Assembly: GCA_022766825.1 (NCBI GenBank)
Contig: JALEQE010000058.1
Coordinates: forward strand, 1-36,991
DNA: 36,991 nt
Direction: 5' to 3'
From: Oscillospiraceae bacterium
Lineage (GTDB): Bacteria; Bacillota; Clostridia; Oscillospirales; Ruminococcaceae
Both the position numbers and the translations under genes were made by a program. The notes under the pieces are model-generated. The model worked only from the letters and a program-made list of their open reading frames with translations. It was not told the DNA's origin and searched no databases. This document shows, in pieces, positions 26,667-36,370 of this stretch; position 1 is the first letter of the stretch; each line of letters opens with the position of its first letter.

Positions 26667-27155
26667 ATGAAAGATCTGTTTATCAATCCGATGATAATTG
26701 TGGGGTTTGTGTCGTTTCTGGCGGCGCAGCTGCTTAAAACTCTCCACTACGCGATTAAATTCAAGACGTTCAATCCCGAACGTATAACGGGCGCGGGCGG
26801 AATGCCGTCAGCGCACACTTCGCTGGTTATTTCCGTGGTGATATATTCACTAAGACTGTACGGACCGCAAAGCCCCGTGTTTGCCTTTTCGATTTTGATT
26901 GCAGGCATAGTAATTTACGATGCGTTAAGCGTTAGGTACAATGCGGGACTTCACGCGAAAGATCTGAACAAACTCCGTAAAATAGTCGATGAGCTTGACG
27001 ATGAAATCGCGCAGCTTACGGGTGGCGAGGAAGACCCCGATATTGATGAGCTTGTAAGTCAGAAAGAGCTGAAAGAGTTCTTGGGACACACGCCGATAGA
27101 AGTACTCGCGGGCGCGCTTCTCGGAATACTTATCGCGATGGTATTTCCGATATAA
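26667..27155 (+). CDS. Divergent PAP2 family (DUF212) membrane protein
   Basis: GGMPSAHTSLV motif, TM segments, HTPIEVLAGALLGI. Confidence 0.92.
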   Translation: MKDLFINPMIIVGFVSFLAAQLLKTLHYAIKFKTFNPERITGAGGMPSAHTSLVISVVIYSLRLYGPQSPVFAFSILIAGIVIYDALSVRYNAGLHAKDLNKLRKIVDELDDEIAQLTGGEEDPDIDELVSQKELKEFLGHTPIEVLAGALLGILIAMVFPI

Positions 27156-27173
27156 AATAATATGGAGGCGTTT

Positions 27174-29027
27174 ATGCTTCTCAACGATGAGATAAATCAC
27201 GAAAAAATCAGAAATATGGACGCTTCGCAGCTGAAAACGCTTTGCAAAGAGCTGCGGGGCGTTATTATGCGTACCGTGATGAAAAACGGCGGACATTTGT
27301 CGTCCAATCTCGGCACGGTGGAATTGTCCGTCGCGCTTCATTACGTCTATGACGTTTTCGGCGGAGATAAAATCATATGGGACGTGGGACATCAGGCGTA
27401 CGCGCATAAACTGCTTACGGGCAGGTATTCGGAGTTTAAGACCTTGCGAAAGCGCGGCGGTATTTCGGGATTTACAAGGCGGACGGAGTCGCCCGCGGAC
27501 GCTTTCATTTCGGGACATTCAAGCACGTCGGTTTCGGCGGCTTACGGAATATCCACGGCAATGCGCTTAAACGGCGAGGACGGCGCGGTGGCGGCGGTTA
27601 TCGGCGATGGCGCGTTTACGGGCGGTATGGCATACGAGGCGCTTAACAACGCGGGAAAAACCGCCACAAATCTCACGCTTGTAATCAATGACAACGCAAT
27701 GTCGATAAGCAAGAGTACGGGCGCGTTGGCGAGGTATTTGGCGCACATACGTTCCACAAAGAAGTATTACACGGCGAAAGAACGTGTTAAAAGCGTTTTG
27801 TCGTCCGTGCCGCTAGTGGGAAAACATATGGAGCGGCGGGTCGCGGCGGTTAAGGTGTTTGTCAAGGAAATGCTTTACGAAAGCTCGAATTTGTTTGAAA
27901 ATATGGGCTTTTATTATATCGGTCCCGTTGACGGTCACAACATTGAAAATATGATTGAGGCGCTTACGGTCGCGAAAGAAATGAAACGTCCGTGCGTTGT
28001 TCACGTCTTTACGAAAAAAGGCAAGGGATATAAACCTGCGGAGGAAAATCCGGGCGAATATCACGCGGTCGCGCCGAACGGCGTTGTCGAGGAGTTTACC
28101 CCCGACGATATTCCGAATGTAGAACCGAAGTCATTCTCCGAGGCGTTCGGACGTGAGCTTGAACGGCTCGGAAAAGCGGACAGCCGCATTTGCGCGATTA
28201 CCGCCGCGATGAAATACGCCGTTGGGTTGAACTATTTCAAGAACAGTTGCGCGTCTCGGTTTTTCGATACGGGAATTGCGGAACAGCACTCCGTGACGTT
28301 CGCGGCGGGACTTTCCGTACAGGGAATGTTGCCCGTTTTCGCAGTGTACTCAACTTTTTTACAGCGCGGGTTTGACCAGATAATTCACGATTGTGCGATT
28401 GAAAAAACGCATATTGTTCTGGCGATTGACCGCGCGGGTTTTGTTGGCACTGACGGTGAAACACATCAAGGAATTTTCGATGTGCCTATGTTGCGGATTA
28501 TTCCGAACACGGTAATTTATTCCCCCGCGACTTTTGACGAATTGCAGCGGTATCTTTACAAAGCGGTTTACGCCGAGGACGGAATTGCGTGCGTGCGTTA
28601 TCCCAAAGGCAACGAGCCGATAATTCCCGAAAAGTACCGCGCGGCGTTTGATAATATTGACGAGTATTATTATTCGGGAAAAGCGTCCGATGTTTTGGGC
28701 ATAACATACGGAAGAATTTCCGCGCAACTCGCGGAGGCGGCTGATAAAGCGGGCGCGGATTTTCTGCGCTTGATAACAATAAACCCGCTTTCCGAAAAGG
28801 TTTACGAAATCGCGGCGAATTACGAGCGTATTGTGTTCTTTGAAGAAGGTTCCGTAAAAGGCGGCGTCGGTGAAGGACTGTTGTGCGAACTTTGCAGGCG
28901 CGGTTATCGTGGAACGGCGGAAATTGTCGGCGTTGACGGAGAGTTTGTACCCGCGGCGTCAATTGAAGAACAGCTTGAAATGTACGGCCTTGACGAAAAA
29001 TCAATGCTTGAAAAGCTGTCGGAATAA
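27174..29027 (+). CDS. dxs: 1-deoxy-D-xylulose-5-phosphate synthase
   Basis: GGHLSSNLGTVELSVALHYVYD, GDGAFTGGMAYEALNNAG, DRAGFVGTDGETHQGIFDV; SD GGAGG before ATG 27174. Confidence 0.97.
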   Translation: MLLNDEINHEKIRNMDASQLKTLCKELRGVIMRTVMKNGGHLSSNLGTVELSVALHYVYDVFGGDKIIWDVGHQAYAHKLLTGRYSEFKTLRKRGGISGFTRRTESPADAFISGHSSTSVSAAYGISTAMRLNGEDGAVAAVIGDGAFTGGMAYEALNNAGKTATNLTLVINDNAMSISKSTGALARYLAHIRSTKKYYTAKERVKSVLSSVPLVGKHMERRVAAVKVFVKEMLYESSNLFENMGFYYIGPVDGHNIENMIEALTVAKEMKRPCVVHVFTKKGKGYKPAEENPGEYHAVAPNGVVEEFTPDDIPNVEPKSFSEAFGRELERLGKADSRICAITAAMKYAVGLNYFKNSCASRFFDTGIAEQHSVTFAAGLSVQGMLPVFAVYSTFLQRGFDQIIHDCAIEKTHIVLAIDRAGFVGTDGETHQGIFDVPMLRIIPNTVIYSPATFDELQRYLYKAVYAEDGIACVRYPKGNEPIIPEKYRAAFDNIDEYYYSGKASDVLGITYGRISAQLAEAADKAGADFLRLITINPLSEKVYEIAANYERIVFFEEGSVKGGVGEGLLCELCRRGYRGTAEIVGVDGEFVPAASIEEQLEMYGLDEKSMLEKLSE

Positions 29028-29035
29028 GGTGAATT

Positions 29036-29758
29036 ATGCGGCTTGACGTTTATTTAACCGAAAACAAAATATGCAAAAGCCGCGCGGCGGCGCAAAGCCT
29101 TATAAAAAACGGCGGCGTTACTTTAAACGGAAAAGCGGTCACAAAAAATTCCATTGAAGTTTCGGAAAACGACATTGTTTCGGTTATCGAGCAAAAACAG
29201 CTGAAATATGTCGGGCGGGGTGGACTGAAACTTGAACGTGCCTTGGAATTGTGGCGGTTTGATTTAAACGGCGCGTTGTGCGTTGATATAGGCGCGTCAA
29301 CGGGCGGTTTTACGGACTGTATGCTGCAAAACGGCGCGCGAAAAGTGTATGCGGTTGATGTCGGGCGCGACCAGCTTGACGGCAAACTGCGAGCGGACAG
29401 CCGTGTGGTGTCGCTTGAACAGACGGATATACGGGATTTTTCCCTGCCCGAAAACGAACAGGCGGATTTTATCGGCACGGACGTTTCGTTCATTTCGCTG
29501 AAAATGATTTTTCCGCATATTTACAGACTGCTGAAAAGCGGCGGTTATGCGGTAACGCTAATCAAACCGCAGTTTGAGGCGGGGCGGAAAAATCTCTCTA
29601 AAAAGGGAATTGTCCGTGACGAAAAAGTTCGGCTTTCAATCGTTGAGAATATCAAAAATTGCGCTTTACAATGCGGATTTGAAATAATCGGAACGGAAGT
29701 TTCGCCGATTACGGGCGGGGACGGCAACACGGAATACCTGTTGGCTTTGAGAAAATGA
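29036..29758 (+). CDS. tlyA: TlyA family rRNA methyltransferase / hemolysin-like protein
   Basis: S4-like N-terminus, KYVGRGGLKLERAL, DIGASTGGFTDCMLQNGARKVYAVDVG. Confidence 0.95.
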   Translation: MRLDVYLTENKICKSRAAAQSLIKNGGVTLNGKAVTKNSIEVSENDIVSVIEQKQLKYVGRGGLKLERALELWRFDLNGALCVDIGASTGGFTDCMLQNGARKVYAVDVGRDQLDGKLRADSRVVSLEQTDIRDFSLPENEQADFIGTDVSFISLKMIFPHIYRLLKSGGYAVTLIKPQFEAGRKNLSKKGIVRDEKVRLSIVENIKNCALQCGFEIIGTEVSPITGGDGNTEYLLALRK

Positions 29759-29775
29759 CGAAAGGAGCGGCAAAC

Positions 29776-30627
29776 GTGAACGAAAGAGTTTTGATAGGCT
29801 ACAATTCTGCGAAAGACGGTTCGACGGATTTGTCGGCGGAAATTGCCGCTTTGCTGAAAGACAGCGGAATGATACCGTGCGTTTACGGCAAAAATTCTCT
29901 GTACGCGGACAAAATCGGCGCGGAAATCGTGGAAACGCCGGGTATCTGCAATTGTATCGTGACAGTCGGCGGCGACGGAACAATACTCAAATGGGGCAAG
30001 ATAGCCGCCGAATTTGATTTGCCGCTGCTCGGAGTGAATATGGGACGGCTTGGTTTTATGGCAACGCTTGAGCCGCACGAAACGGAGCGCATTCCCGAGC
30101 TTATTCAGGGCAACGCTGCAGTAAGCCGCCGTATGCTACTTGACTGCACGGTTATCCGCGATGAAAAGAAAATATTCTCGGAAACCGTGATAAACGATGT
30201 AATCGTATCGCGTTCGAGTTTGTCGAAACTGCCCGAATTTATCGTGAGTTGCGGCGCGGCGGAAGTGTCGCGCGTCCGCGCGGACGGCGTTATTTTAAGC
30301 ACCCCGACAGGTTCTACGGCGTATTCGCTGTCGGCGGGCGGACCGATTTTGTCGCCCGATTTGGAGTGTATCGAGTTCACCGCGCTTTGTCCGCATACGC
30401 TGTTCAATCGCCCGATGATTTTTTCGGATAAACAGCCCGTCACCGTAAATGTGTGCCACTATCAAGACAGTAAGGCAACATTTTCGGTCGACGGCGGCAA
30501 AGGAATACCGTTTCTGGACGGTGATGTTCTTCGGCTTTCCCGCTCGGAATATAACCTTTGCATAATCGAGGCGGGCGGCGGTTTTTACGGCGCAATTCAC
30601 AACAAACTAATGACGCCTATCAAGTGA
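29776..30627 (+). CDS. nadK: NAD kinase
   Basis: VTVGGDGTILKWG, GVNMGRLGFMATL, DGVILSTPTGSTAYSLSAGGPI; GTG 29776 preceded by AAAGGAG. Confidence 0.95.
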   Translation: MNERVLIGYNSAKDGSTDLSAEIAALLKDSGMIPCVYGKNSLYADKIGAEIVETPGICNCIVTVGGDGTILKWGKIAAEFDLPLLGVNMGRLGFMATLEPHETERIPELIQGNAAVSRRMLLDCTVIRDEKKIFSETVINDVIVSRSSLSKLPEFIVSCGAAEVSRVRADGVILSTPTGSTAYSLSAGGPILSPDLECIEFTALCPHTLFNRPMIFSDKQPVTVNVCHYQDSKATFSVDGGKGIPFLDGDVLRLSRSEYNLCIIEAGGGFYGAIHNKLMTPIK

Positions 30628-30634
30628 GGTAAGT

Positions 30635-31081
30635 ATGGATAAAAAAGCTCGTCAGGCGGCGATTTTAAAGGTGATTTCGGAAAACGAAGTCGAAACGCAG
30701 AACGATTTGCAGGCACTTCTGAAACATAAAGGGATAATTGTGGGACAGTCAACTCTGTCGCGCGATATCCGCGAACTCGCGCTTGTTAAGCACATTAACG
30801 AGAATGATGTTTATTGCTACTATTCGGGATTGTCGGCGGTGAAAATCAGCTATAACAGCATATTTGCGCAGTCTGTTGTGTCTATGGACAACGCGGGCAA
30901 CATTGTTGTGCTGAAATGCCGTCCGGGACTTGCGAACGCGGCGTGTGCAGTTGTTGATGAGCAGAAATTCCCGACGGTTATGGGTTCAATCGCGGGAGAC
31001 GACACGGTGTTTATACTTACAAAATCGGAAACTCACGCGGCGCAGTTGATTTCCGACCTCAAAAGACTTACAATGAAATAA
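30635..31081 (+). CDS. argR: Arginine repressor family regulator
   Basis: VGQSTLSRDIRELALVK HTH, C-terminal GSIAGDDTVFI. Confidence 0.95.
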   Translation: MDKKARQAAILKVISENEVETQNDLQALLKHKGIIVGQSTLSRDIRELALVKHINENDVYCYYSGLSAVKISYNSIFAQSVVSMDNAGNIVVLKCRPGLANAACAVVDEQKFPTVMGSIAGDDTVFILTKSETHAAQLISDLKRLTMK

Positions 31082-31112
31082 TACGAAAATAAAGTGAAAG
31101 GAGTTTTCGCGA

Positions 31113-32768
31113 ATGTTGCGAGAGCTTTCAATTGAAAATCTTGCGGTAATTGAAAAAGCGACCGCGCATTTCGGCGGGAGCTTCAATGTGTTCACGGGCG
31201 AAACGGGTGCGGGAAAAAGTATCCTTATCGGCGGTATAAACGCAATTCTCGGTCAGCGTACAAACAAGGATATTGTCCGCACAGGCGAAAAAAAGGCTGT
31301 TATAACCGCGCTGTTTGACGAATTGCCCGCCGCCGTTTCGCAAAAGCTGGAAGAATTGGGGTTTGCGGCGGATGACGAGCTGTTGCTCTCCCGTGAGATT
31401 TTCGCGGACGGAAAAAGCGGTGCGCGCATAAACGGCAGACCCGCTACCGCCGCAATGCTCAAAGAAATCGGCAGTATGCTTGTGGACGTTCACGGACAGC
31501 ACGAAAACCGTATCCTTATGTCGAACGACAATCAGCGCGACATACTCGACAATTACGGCGGGATTTCCGAAAGCCTTGAACCGTACAAGGAAAAATTCCG
31601 AGAGTTTGCGAAAATCTCAAAGCGGCTGAAAGCGTTACAGGAAGAACGTAACACGCGAGAGCTGAAAATCGAGCATTTGAGCGGAATTGTAAAAGAATTG
31701 TCCGCGCTTAACCTTGAAAAGGGCGAGGGCGACAAGCTGGAAGAGGAGCTTGCGCGGGTTCAGAACAACGCGAAAATACAGTCGGCGGTTTGGGGTGCGT
31801 ATAACGCGCTTTGCGCCGAGGACAGCGCGGCGGTGAACGACCTTTTGCAGACCGCCGCCGAAAGTCTGAGTTCCGTTGAGGACGTTGAACCGAAAGCGAA
31901 GTCGCTGGGAGAGCGGATTTCCGCGCTTTTACCCGAAGTCAATGACATTGCGGACGAGCTTTTTTCTCTCACTTCCGATGATTATGAGGAACGCGAGGCG
32001 GAGATTTCCGACAGGGTTTCCGCGCTTAAACACGCGAAACGCCGCTACAATATGGAGGCAGACGAGCTTGTCGATTATTTGGAGCAATGCAAGTCGGAGC
32101 TTGCGGAGTTAAGCGGCGCGGACGATGAAATTGACGAGCTTACCGAGCGGCGGCACGAACTCGGCGAGGAAGTAAAAACGCTTGCGGATAACATTTCGGA
32201 ACTGCGAAAAAACGCAGCGGAAAAGCTCTCGGAAGAGATTTGCGAACAGCTGAAGTTCCTTGATATGCCGAACGTGAAGATTATTTTCGCAATAAATCCC
32301 GACAAGATTACGATAAACGGACGTGACAGCGTGGAAATGCTGATTTCTGCGAACGCGGGCGAAGAACCGAAACCGCTGAACAAAATCGCCTCGGGCGGCG
32401 AGTTGTCGCGAATAATGCTTGCGATAAAGAGCGTTTTGGCGGACAGCGACGATATTCCAACGCTGATATTTGACGAGGTTGACGCGGGAATAAGCGGGCG
32501 GGCGGCGCAGAAAGTCGGCGTGAAACTGTACGAAACCGCGCGGAAACGTCAAGTGCTGTGCATTACGCACTTGGCGCAGATAGCCTCGAAAGCCGATGTT
32601 CATTTGCTTATCGAGAAACAGTCGGACGGCGAACGGACATTCACGCATATAACCGAGCTTGACCGTGAGGGCAGAAAGCGCGAGCTTGCGCGAATAATAG
32701 ACGGTTCAGGCGAAAGCGAAAGCGCGCTTGCCGCCGCCGAGGAAATGTTACAAAACAGGGAAAAATGA
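31113..32768 (+). CDS. recN: DNA repair protein RecN
   Basis: MLRELSIENLAVIEKATAHF...FTGETGAGKSILI, KIASGGELSRIMLAIK, FDEVDAGISGRAAQKVG. Confidence 0.97.
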   Translation: MLRELSIENLAVIEKATAHFGGSFNVFTGETGAGKSILIGGINAILGQRTNKDIVRTGEKKAVITALFDELPAAVSQKLEELGFAADDELLLSREIFADGKSGARINGRPATAAMLKEIGSMLVDVHGQHENRILMSNDNQRDILDNYGGISESLEPYKEKFREFAKISKRLKALQEERNTRELKIEHLSGIVKELSALNLEKGEGDKLEEELARVQNNAKIQSAVWGAYNALCAEDSAAVNDLLQTAAESLSSVEDVEPKAKSLGERISALLPEVNDIADELFSLTSDDYEEREAEISDRVSALKHAKRRYNMEADELVDYLEQCKSELAELSGADDEIDELTERRHELGEEVKTLADNISELRKNAAEKLSEEICEQLKFLDMPNVKIIFAINPDKITINGRDSVEMLISANAGEEPKPLNKIASGGELSRIMLAIKSVLADSDDIPTLIFDEVDAGISGRAAQKVGVKLYETARKRQVLCITHLAQIASKADVHLLIEKQSDGERTFTHITELDREGRKRELARIIDGSGESESALAAAEEMLQNREK

Positions 32769-32787
32769 AATTTCCCTGTTTTTTTGT
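32754..32787 (+). terminator. Rho-independent terminator of recN, overlapping its stop codon
   Basis: AACAGGGAAA/TTTCCCTGTT 10-bp stem, then TTTTT. Confidence 0.9.
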
Positions 32788-32936
32788 GCAGTCAGTTTGC
32801 CCGAAATCATCACGCCCCCGCCAAAAACCTATCTGAATAATATGCTAAATATACAGAAAATTATTTTATTATTATCATAAAAATAACACAATACAGGGGT
32901 ATAATTAAAATATCAAAACGAACAGGAGTGCTGACA

Positions 32937-33638
32937 ATGGCATACGCTAATACGTTCAAACGGCGCGAGATGAAATTCCTGCTTGATGAGGTGGAGTACA
33001 GCAAAATGATAAACGCCATATCGGAATTTATGACCGCTGACGAGTATGGAATACATACTATACTTAATATTTACCTTGACAACAGCAATAACGATCTTAT
33101 CCGAAGTTCGCTCGGAAAGCCTGTTTTCAAGGAAAAAGTACGGCTGAGGTCTTACGGCACGGCACAGGACAATTCAAAGGCGTTTCTTGAAATCAAGAAA
33201 AAGTATCGGGGAATAACATATAAGCGCAGGCTTGAACAGCCGTACAAGGAACTCTTCGATTACATAACCGAGGGGAAAAAGCCGGAAATGCGCGGACAGG
33301 TTTTTGAGGAACTTGATTATCTGATAAAACGTATGGGACTTAAACCGAAAATCGTGATTTGTTACGACAGGCAAGCGTTTTACAGCAATGACGACAAGGA
33401 GTTTCGTTTAACATTTGACGGGAATATCCGCTATCGGCGCAATGATCTTGATTTGCGTTCGGGTGATTACGGAGATTATCTGCTTTCACAACCGTTCAGG
33501 GTGATGGAAGTAAAGTCGGTGGGTGCGATCCCTCTTCGGCTTGTAAAAAAGCTATCGGAGTTTAAGATTTATCACGGTTCATTTTCAAAATACGGAAGTA
33601 TTTATATGAACGAAGTAAGACAGAAAACAGGAGTATGA
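32937..33638 (+). CDS. Polyphosphate polymerase domain-containing protein (bacterial VTC-like)
   Basis: KRREMKFLL, KVRLRSYG, FLEIKKKYRGITYKRR, CYDRQAF, RLTFDGNIRYRR, VMEVKSVGAIPLRLVKKLSE. Confidence 0.9.
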   Translation: MAYANTFKRREMKFLLDEVEYSKMINAISEFMTADEYGIHTILNIYLDNSNNDLIRSSLGKPVFKEKVRLRSYGTAQDNSKAFLEIKKKYRGITYKRRLEQPYKELFDYITEGKKPEMRGQVFEELDYLIKRMGLKPKIVICYDRQAFYSNDDKEFRLTFDGNIRYRRNDLDLRSGDYGDYLLSQPFRVMEVKSVGAIPLRLVKKLSEFKIYHGSFSKYGSIYMNEVRQKTGV

Positions 33639-33639
33639 T

Positions 33640-34314
33640 ATGTTTTCGACAATTATTGACGCATCGGTAGGACTTACTGCACAAAGTGCGATTTTATGTA
33701 CGCTGACCTCGGCAGGGCTGGGACTTCTGGCGGCTTTGCTTTACAGATTGAACAATCCGCGGGCATCAAAAAACCTTATGGTGTCGCTGGTTGTTCTTCC
33801 GATTTTGGTACAGGCGGTTATAATGCTGGTAAACGGTTCGATAGGCGCAGGAATTGCGGTTATGGGCGCGTTTAATCTTGGGAGATTTCGTTCCGCACCG
33901 GGAACTTCACGAGAATTGTGTTATGTGTTCCTTGCAATGGGAATAGGTCTTGCAACGGGTATGGGTTATCTCGGATTTGCTTTGATAATAACGGCTGCGG
34001 CGGGAATTGTACTCGGTCTTCTGGGATTTATCCCGGCGTTCGGCGTTGTCAGAACGGCGAAACTTCTGAAAGTCCTTATTCCCGAAGACCTTGACTATAT
34101 GACCTGCTTTAAAGACCTTTTCTCGGAATACACGAGTTCCAGCCGCTTGATTATGTCAAAGACTGTAAGTATGGGAACACTTTACGAACTGCGTTATGAG
34201 CTTGTTTTGAAAGACGCATCAAGGGAAAAGGAATTTCTTGACAAAATACGTGCCAGAAACGGAAATCTTACCGTAATGTGCAGTATAATGACGGATAATC
34301 ACGAGGAAATGTAA
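33640..34314 (+). CDS. DUF4956-like membrane protein
   Basis: Several TM segments, GAFNLGRFRSAPGTSRELCYVFLAMGIGLATGMGYL; directly follows the VTC-like gene. Confidence 0.87.
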   Translation: MFSTIIDASVGLTAQSAILCTLTSAGLGLLAALLYRLNNPRASKNLMVSLVVLPILVQAVIMLVNGSIGAGIAVMGAFNLGRFRSAPGTSRELCYVFLAMGIGLATGMGYLGFALIITAAAGIVLGLLGFIPAFGVVRTAKLLKVLIPEDLDYMTCFKDLFSEYTSSSRLIMSKTVSMGTLYELRYELVLKDASREKEFLDKIRARNGNLTVMCSIMTDNHEEM

Positions 34315-34342
34315 GGGATACCTGAGATTTGGAGGGAACGGA

Positions 34343-36184
34343 ATGAAACTGAATTTTAAAACTCTGGCGGCTTTCTGTGCACTATCCTTTATGATGACGG
34401 GATGTTCCAAAGATAATGACGGTACGGAAAACGGTTCTCCAAGTCCGCTTATGAGCACTATCGACGAATCAAGTCAGACCGTTGAAAGTACGGACAGTGA
34501 TCAGGAGAAATCTCCTGCGGCGACAGACTGCGTGATAAAATTTGAGGAAGGCAAAATAACTTCTTCGCAATCAGGAGCGGCAGTATCAAATAATAGCGTA
34601 AAAATAACGCAATCGGGAGTATATGAGCTTACGGGAAGCAGCTCCGACTGCACGATAGAAATTGACGCGGACAAGAACGCCGAGATAACGCTGTTGATGA
34701 ACAATGTGCAGTTGACATCAAAAACCGGCAGCGTTATCGACTGTGAGAGTGCGAAAAAGTTGATACTGTTTTCCGAAAGCGGTACGAAAAATTCCTTGAC
34801 GGACAGCAAAAGCTATACGGCGACTTCTGAGGACGCCCCCGACGCGGCAGTATTCATACGTTCTGACCTTATTATTCAAGGCGAGGGCGAATTGAGTATC
34901 AACGGCAAATACAAAGACGCTGTTAAATGCAATGATTCGGTAACGATAAGCGATGGAACGCTTAATATTACATCTGTTGACGACGGTATCACAGGCAAAG
35001 ACAGCGTGACTATCGAAAGTGGAACAGTCAACGTAACATCGGGCGGCGACGGAATAAAATCCACCAACGATACGGATTACGGCAAGGGTTTTATTAAACT
35101 GACGAGCGGCGAAGTCAATATTACGAGCGAAACAGACGGTATTCAGGCAGAAAAGGAGCTTACTGTTGACGACGGTAAGGTAACGATAAAAGCGGGCGGT
35201 GAAGCGGCCGACGCCGAAATACAGGCAACGGAAGGCCCTCGTGATTTTGACAAAAAACCGAATATGCAGAATACGGCGGACACAGCGCAGAGCGATTCGG
35301 AAAGCGATGTAAGTCAGAAAGGTATCAAAGCCGGCGGAAGCATTACTATAAACAACGGCACTTTTGACATAAAATCCGCAGATGACAGTATCCACTCAAA
35401 TTCAAGCGTTACAATTGTAAACGGCACGTTTACGCTTTCTTCGTGCGACGACGGTATACACGCTGATGAAAACCTCGAAATTCATAACGGAAACATTACC
35501 GTTTCAAAAAGTTATGAGGGACTTGAAGGAAAGAGCATAGATATAAGCGGCGGCACGATAAGCGTTAAAGCGGCGGACGACGGCTTGAACGCCGCAGGAG
35601 GCGATAACGGAAACTTCTTTGGTTACGGCGAGGCGAGCGAAGACTATTATATACGCATTTCGGGTGGCGATATTACCGTTGACGCGGGCGGTGACGGTAT
35701 CGACAGCAACGGAACAATCGCGCAGAGCGGCGGCGCGCTTACGGTTTACGGTCCGACAAATTCGGGCAACGGTGCGATTGACTATGAGAAGTCATACGCT
35801 ATGAGCGGCGGCACTTTGATAGCTCTCGGAGCAAGCGGCATGGCGCAAGCACCGTCAACGCTTTCGCAGCCGTGTCTGTCCGTAAATGCGAATGCGGCAG
35901 AGGGAAGTAAAATCGAAGTGCGTGACGGCAGTACCGTTATACTTTCAACAGAAACTCCGAAGACTGCGCAGTCTTTGATCTTTTCAAGCGAAAAGTTTAA
36001 ATCGGGAACGGAATACGGCATTTATGTAAACGACGAGCTTGTTTCAACTGTAACCGCTGAAGACGGCGTATCGGGTAACGGCGCGACAGGTCAAGGCGGA
36101 GTTGGTGGGGGACGTCCTAACGGCGGCGTAAATCGTCCCGGAGGTTTCCCCAATGACTGGGGCGGACAAAAACCACAGCAATGA
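34343..36184 (+). CDS. Lipoprotein with DUF4353-like beta-helix/carbohydrate-binding domain
   Basis: Lipobox SFMMTGCSKD; repeated ...INNGTFDIKSADDSIHSNSSVTIVNGTF... and (G/D)DGI(K/H/T) motifs; Gly-rich C-terminus. Confidence 0.88.
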   Translation: MKLNFKTLAAFCALSFMMTGCSKDNDGTENGSPSPLMSTIDESSQTVESTDSDQEKSPAATDCVIKFEEGKITSSQSGAAVSNNSVKITQSGVYELTGSSSDCTIEIDADKNAEITLLMNNVQLTSKTGSVIDCESAKKLILFSESGTKNSLTDSKSYTATSEDAPDAAVFIRSDLIIQGEGELSINGKYKDAVKCNDSVTISDGTLNITSVDDGITGKDSVTIESGTVNVTSGGDGIKSTNDTDYGKGFIKLTSGEVNITSETDGIQAEKELTVDDGKVTIKAGGEAADAEIQATEGPRDFDKKPNMQNTADTAQSDSESDVSQKGIKAGGSITINNGTFDIKSADDSIHSNSSVTIVNGTFTLSSCDDGIHADENLEIHNGNITVSKSYEGLEGKSIDISGGTISVKAADDGLNAAGGDNGNFFGYGEASEDYYIRISGGDITVDAGGDGIDSNGTIAQSGGALTVYGPTNSGNGAIDYEKSYAMSGGTLIALGASGMAQAPSTLSQPCLSVNANAAEGSKIEVRDGSTVILSTETPKTAQSLIFSSEKFKSGTEYGIYVNDELVSTVTAEDGVSGNGATGQGGVGGGRPNGGVNRPGGFPNDWGGQKPQQ

Positions 36185-36192
36185 TATTATTT

Positions 36193-36222
36193 AAAGCGAA
36201 ACTTCCGGGTTTCGCTTTTTTG
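36193..36222 (+). terminator. Rho-independent terminator of the VTC-like cluster
   Basis: AAAGCGAAA/TTTCGCTTT followed by TTTT. Confidence 0.85.
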
Positions 36223-36276
36223 TTGGAATATACAAACTTTGATGTAAAAAATGCACAATTTTTTTATAACCACATA

Positions 36277-36304
36277 TTGACTTTTATGTAAAAAATGCTA
36301 TAAT
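36277..36304 (+). promoter_or_regulatory. Promoter of the last gene
   Basis: TTGACT-16 nt-TATAAT. Confidence 0.7.
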
Positions 36305-36370
36305 TATAATGTGAAAATGAATATTATTGTTAATTTTGTTAAATAATTTATAAATAAAGGAGGAATTACT

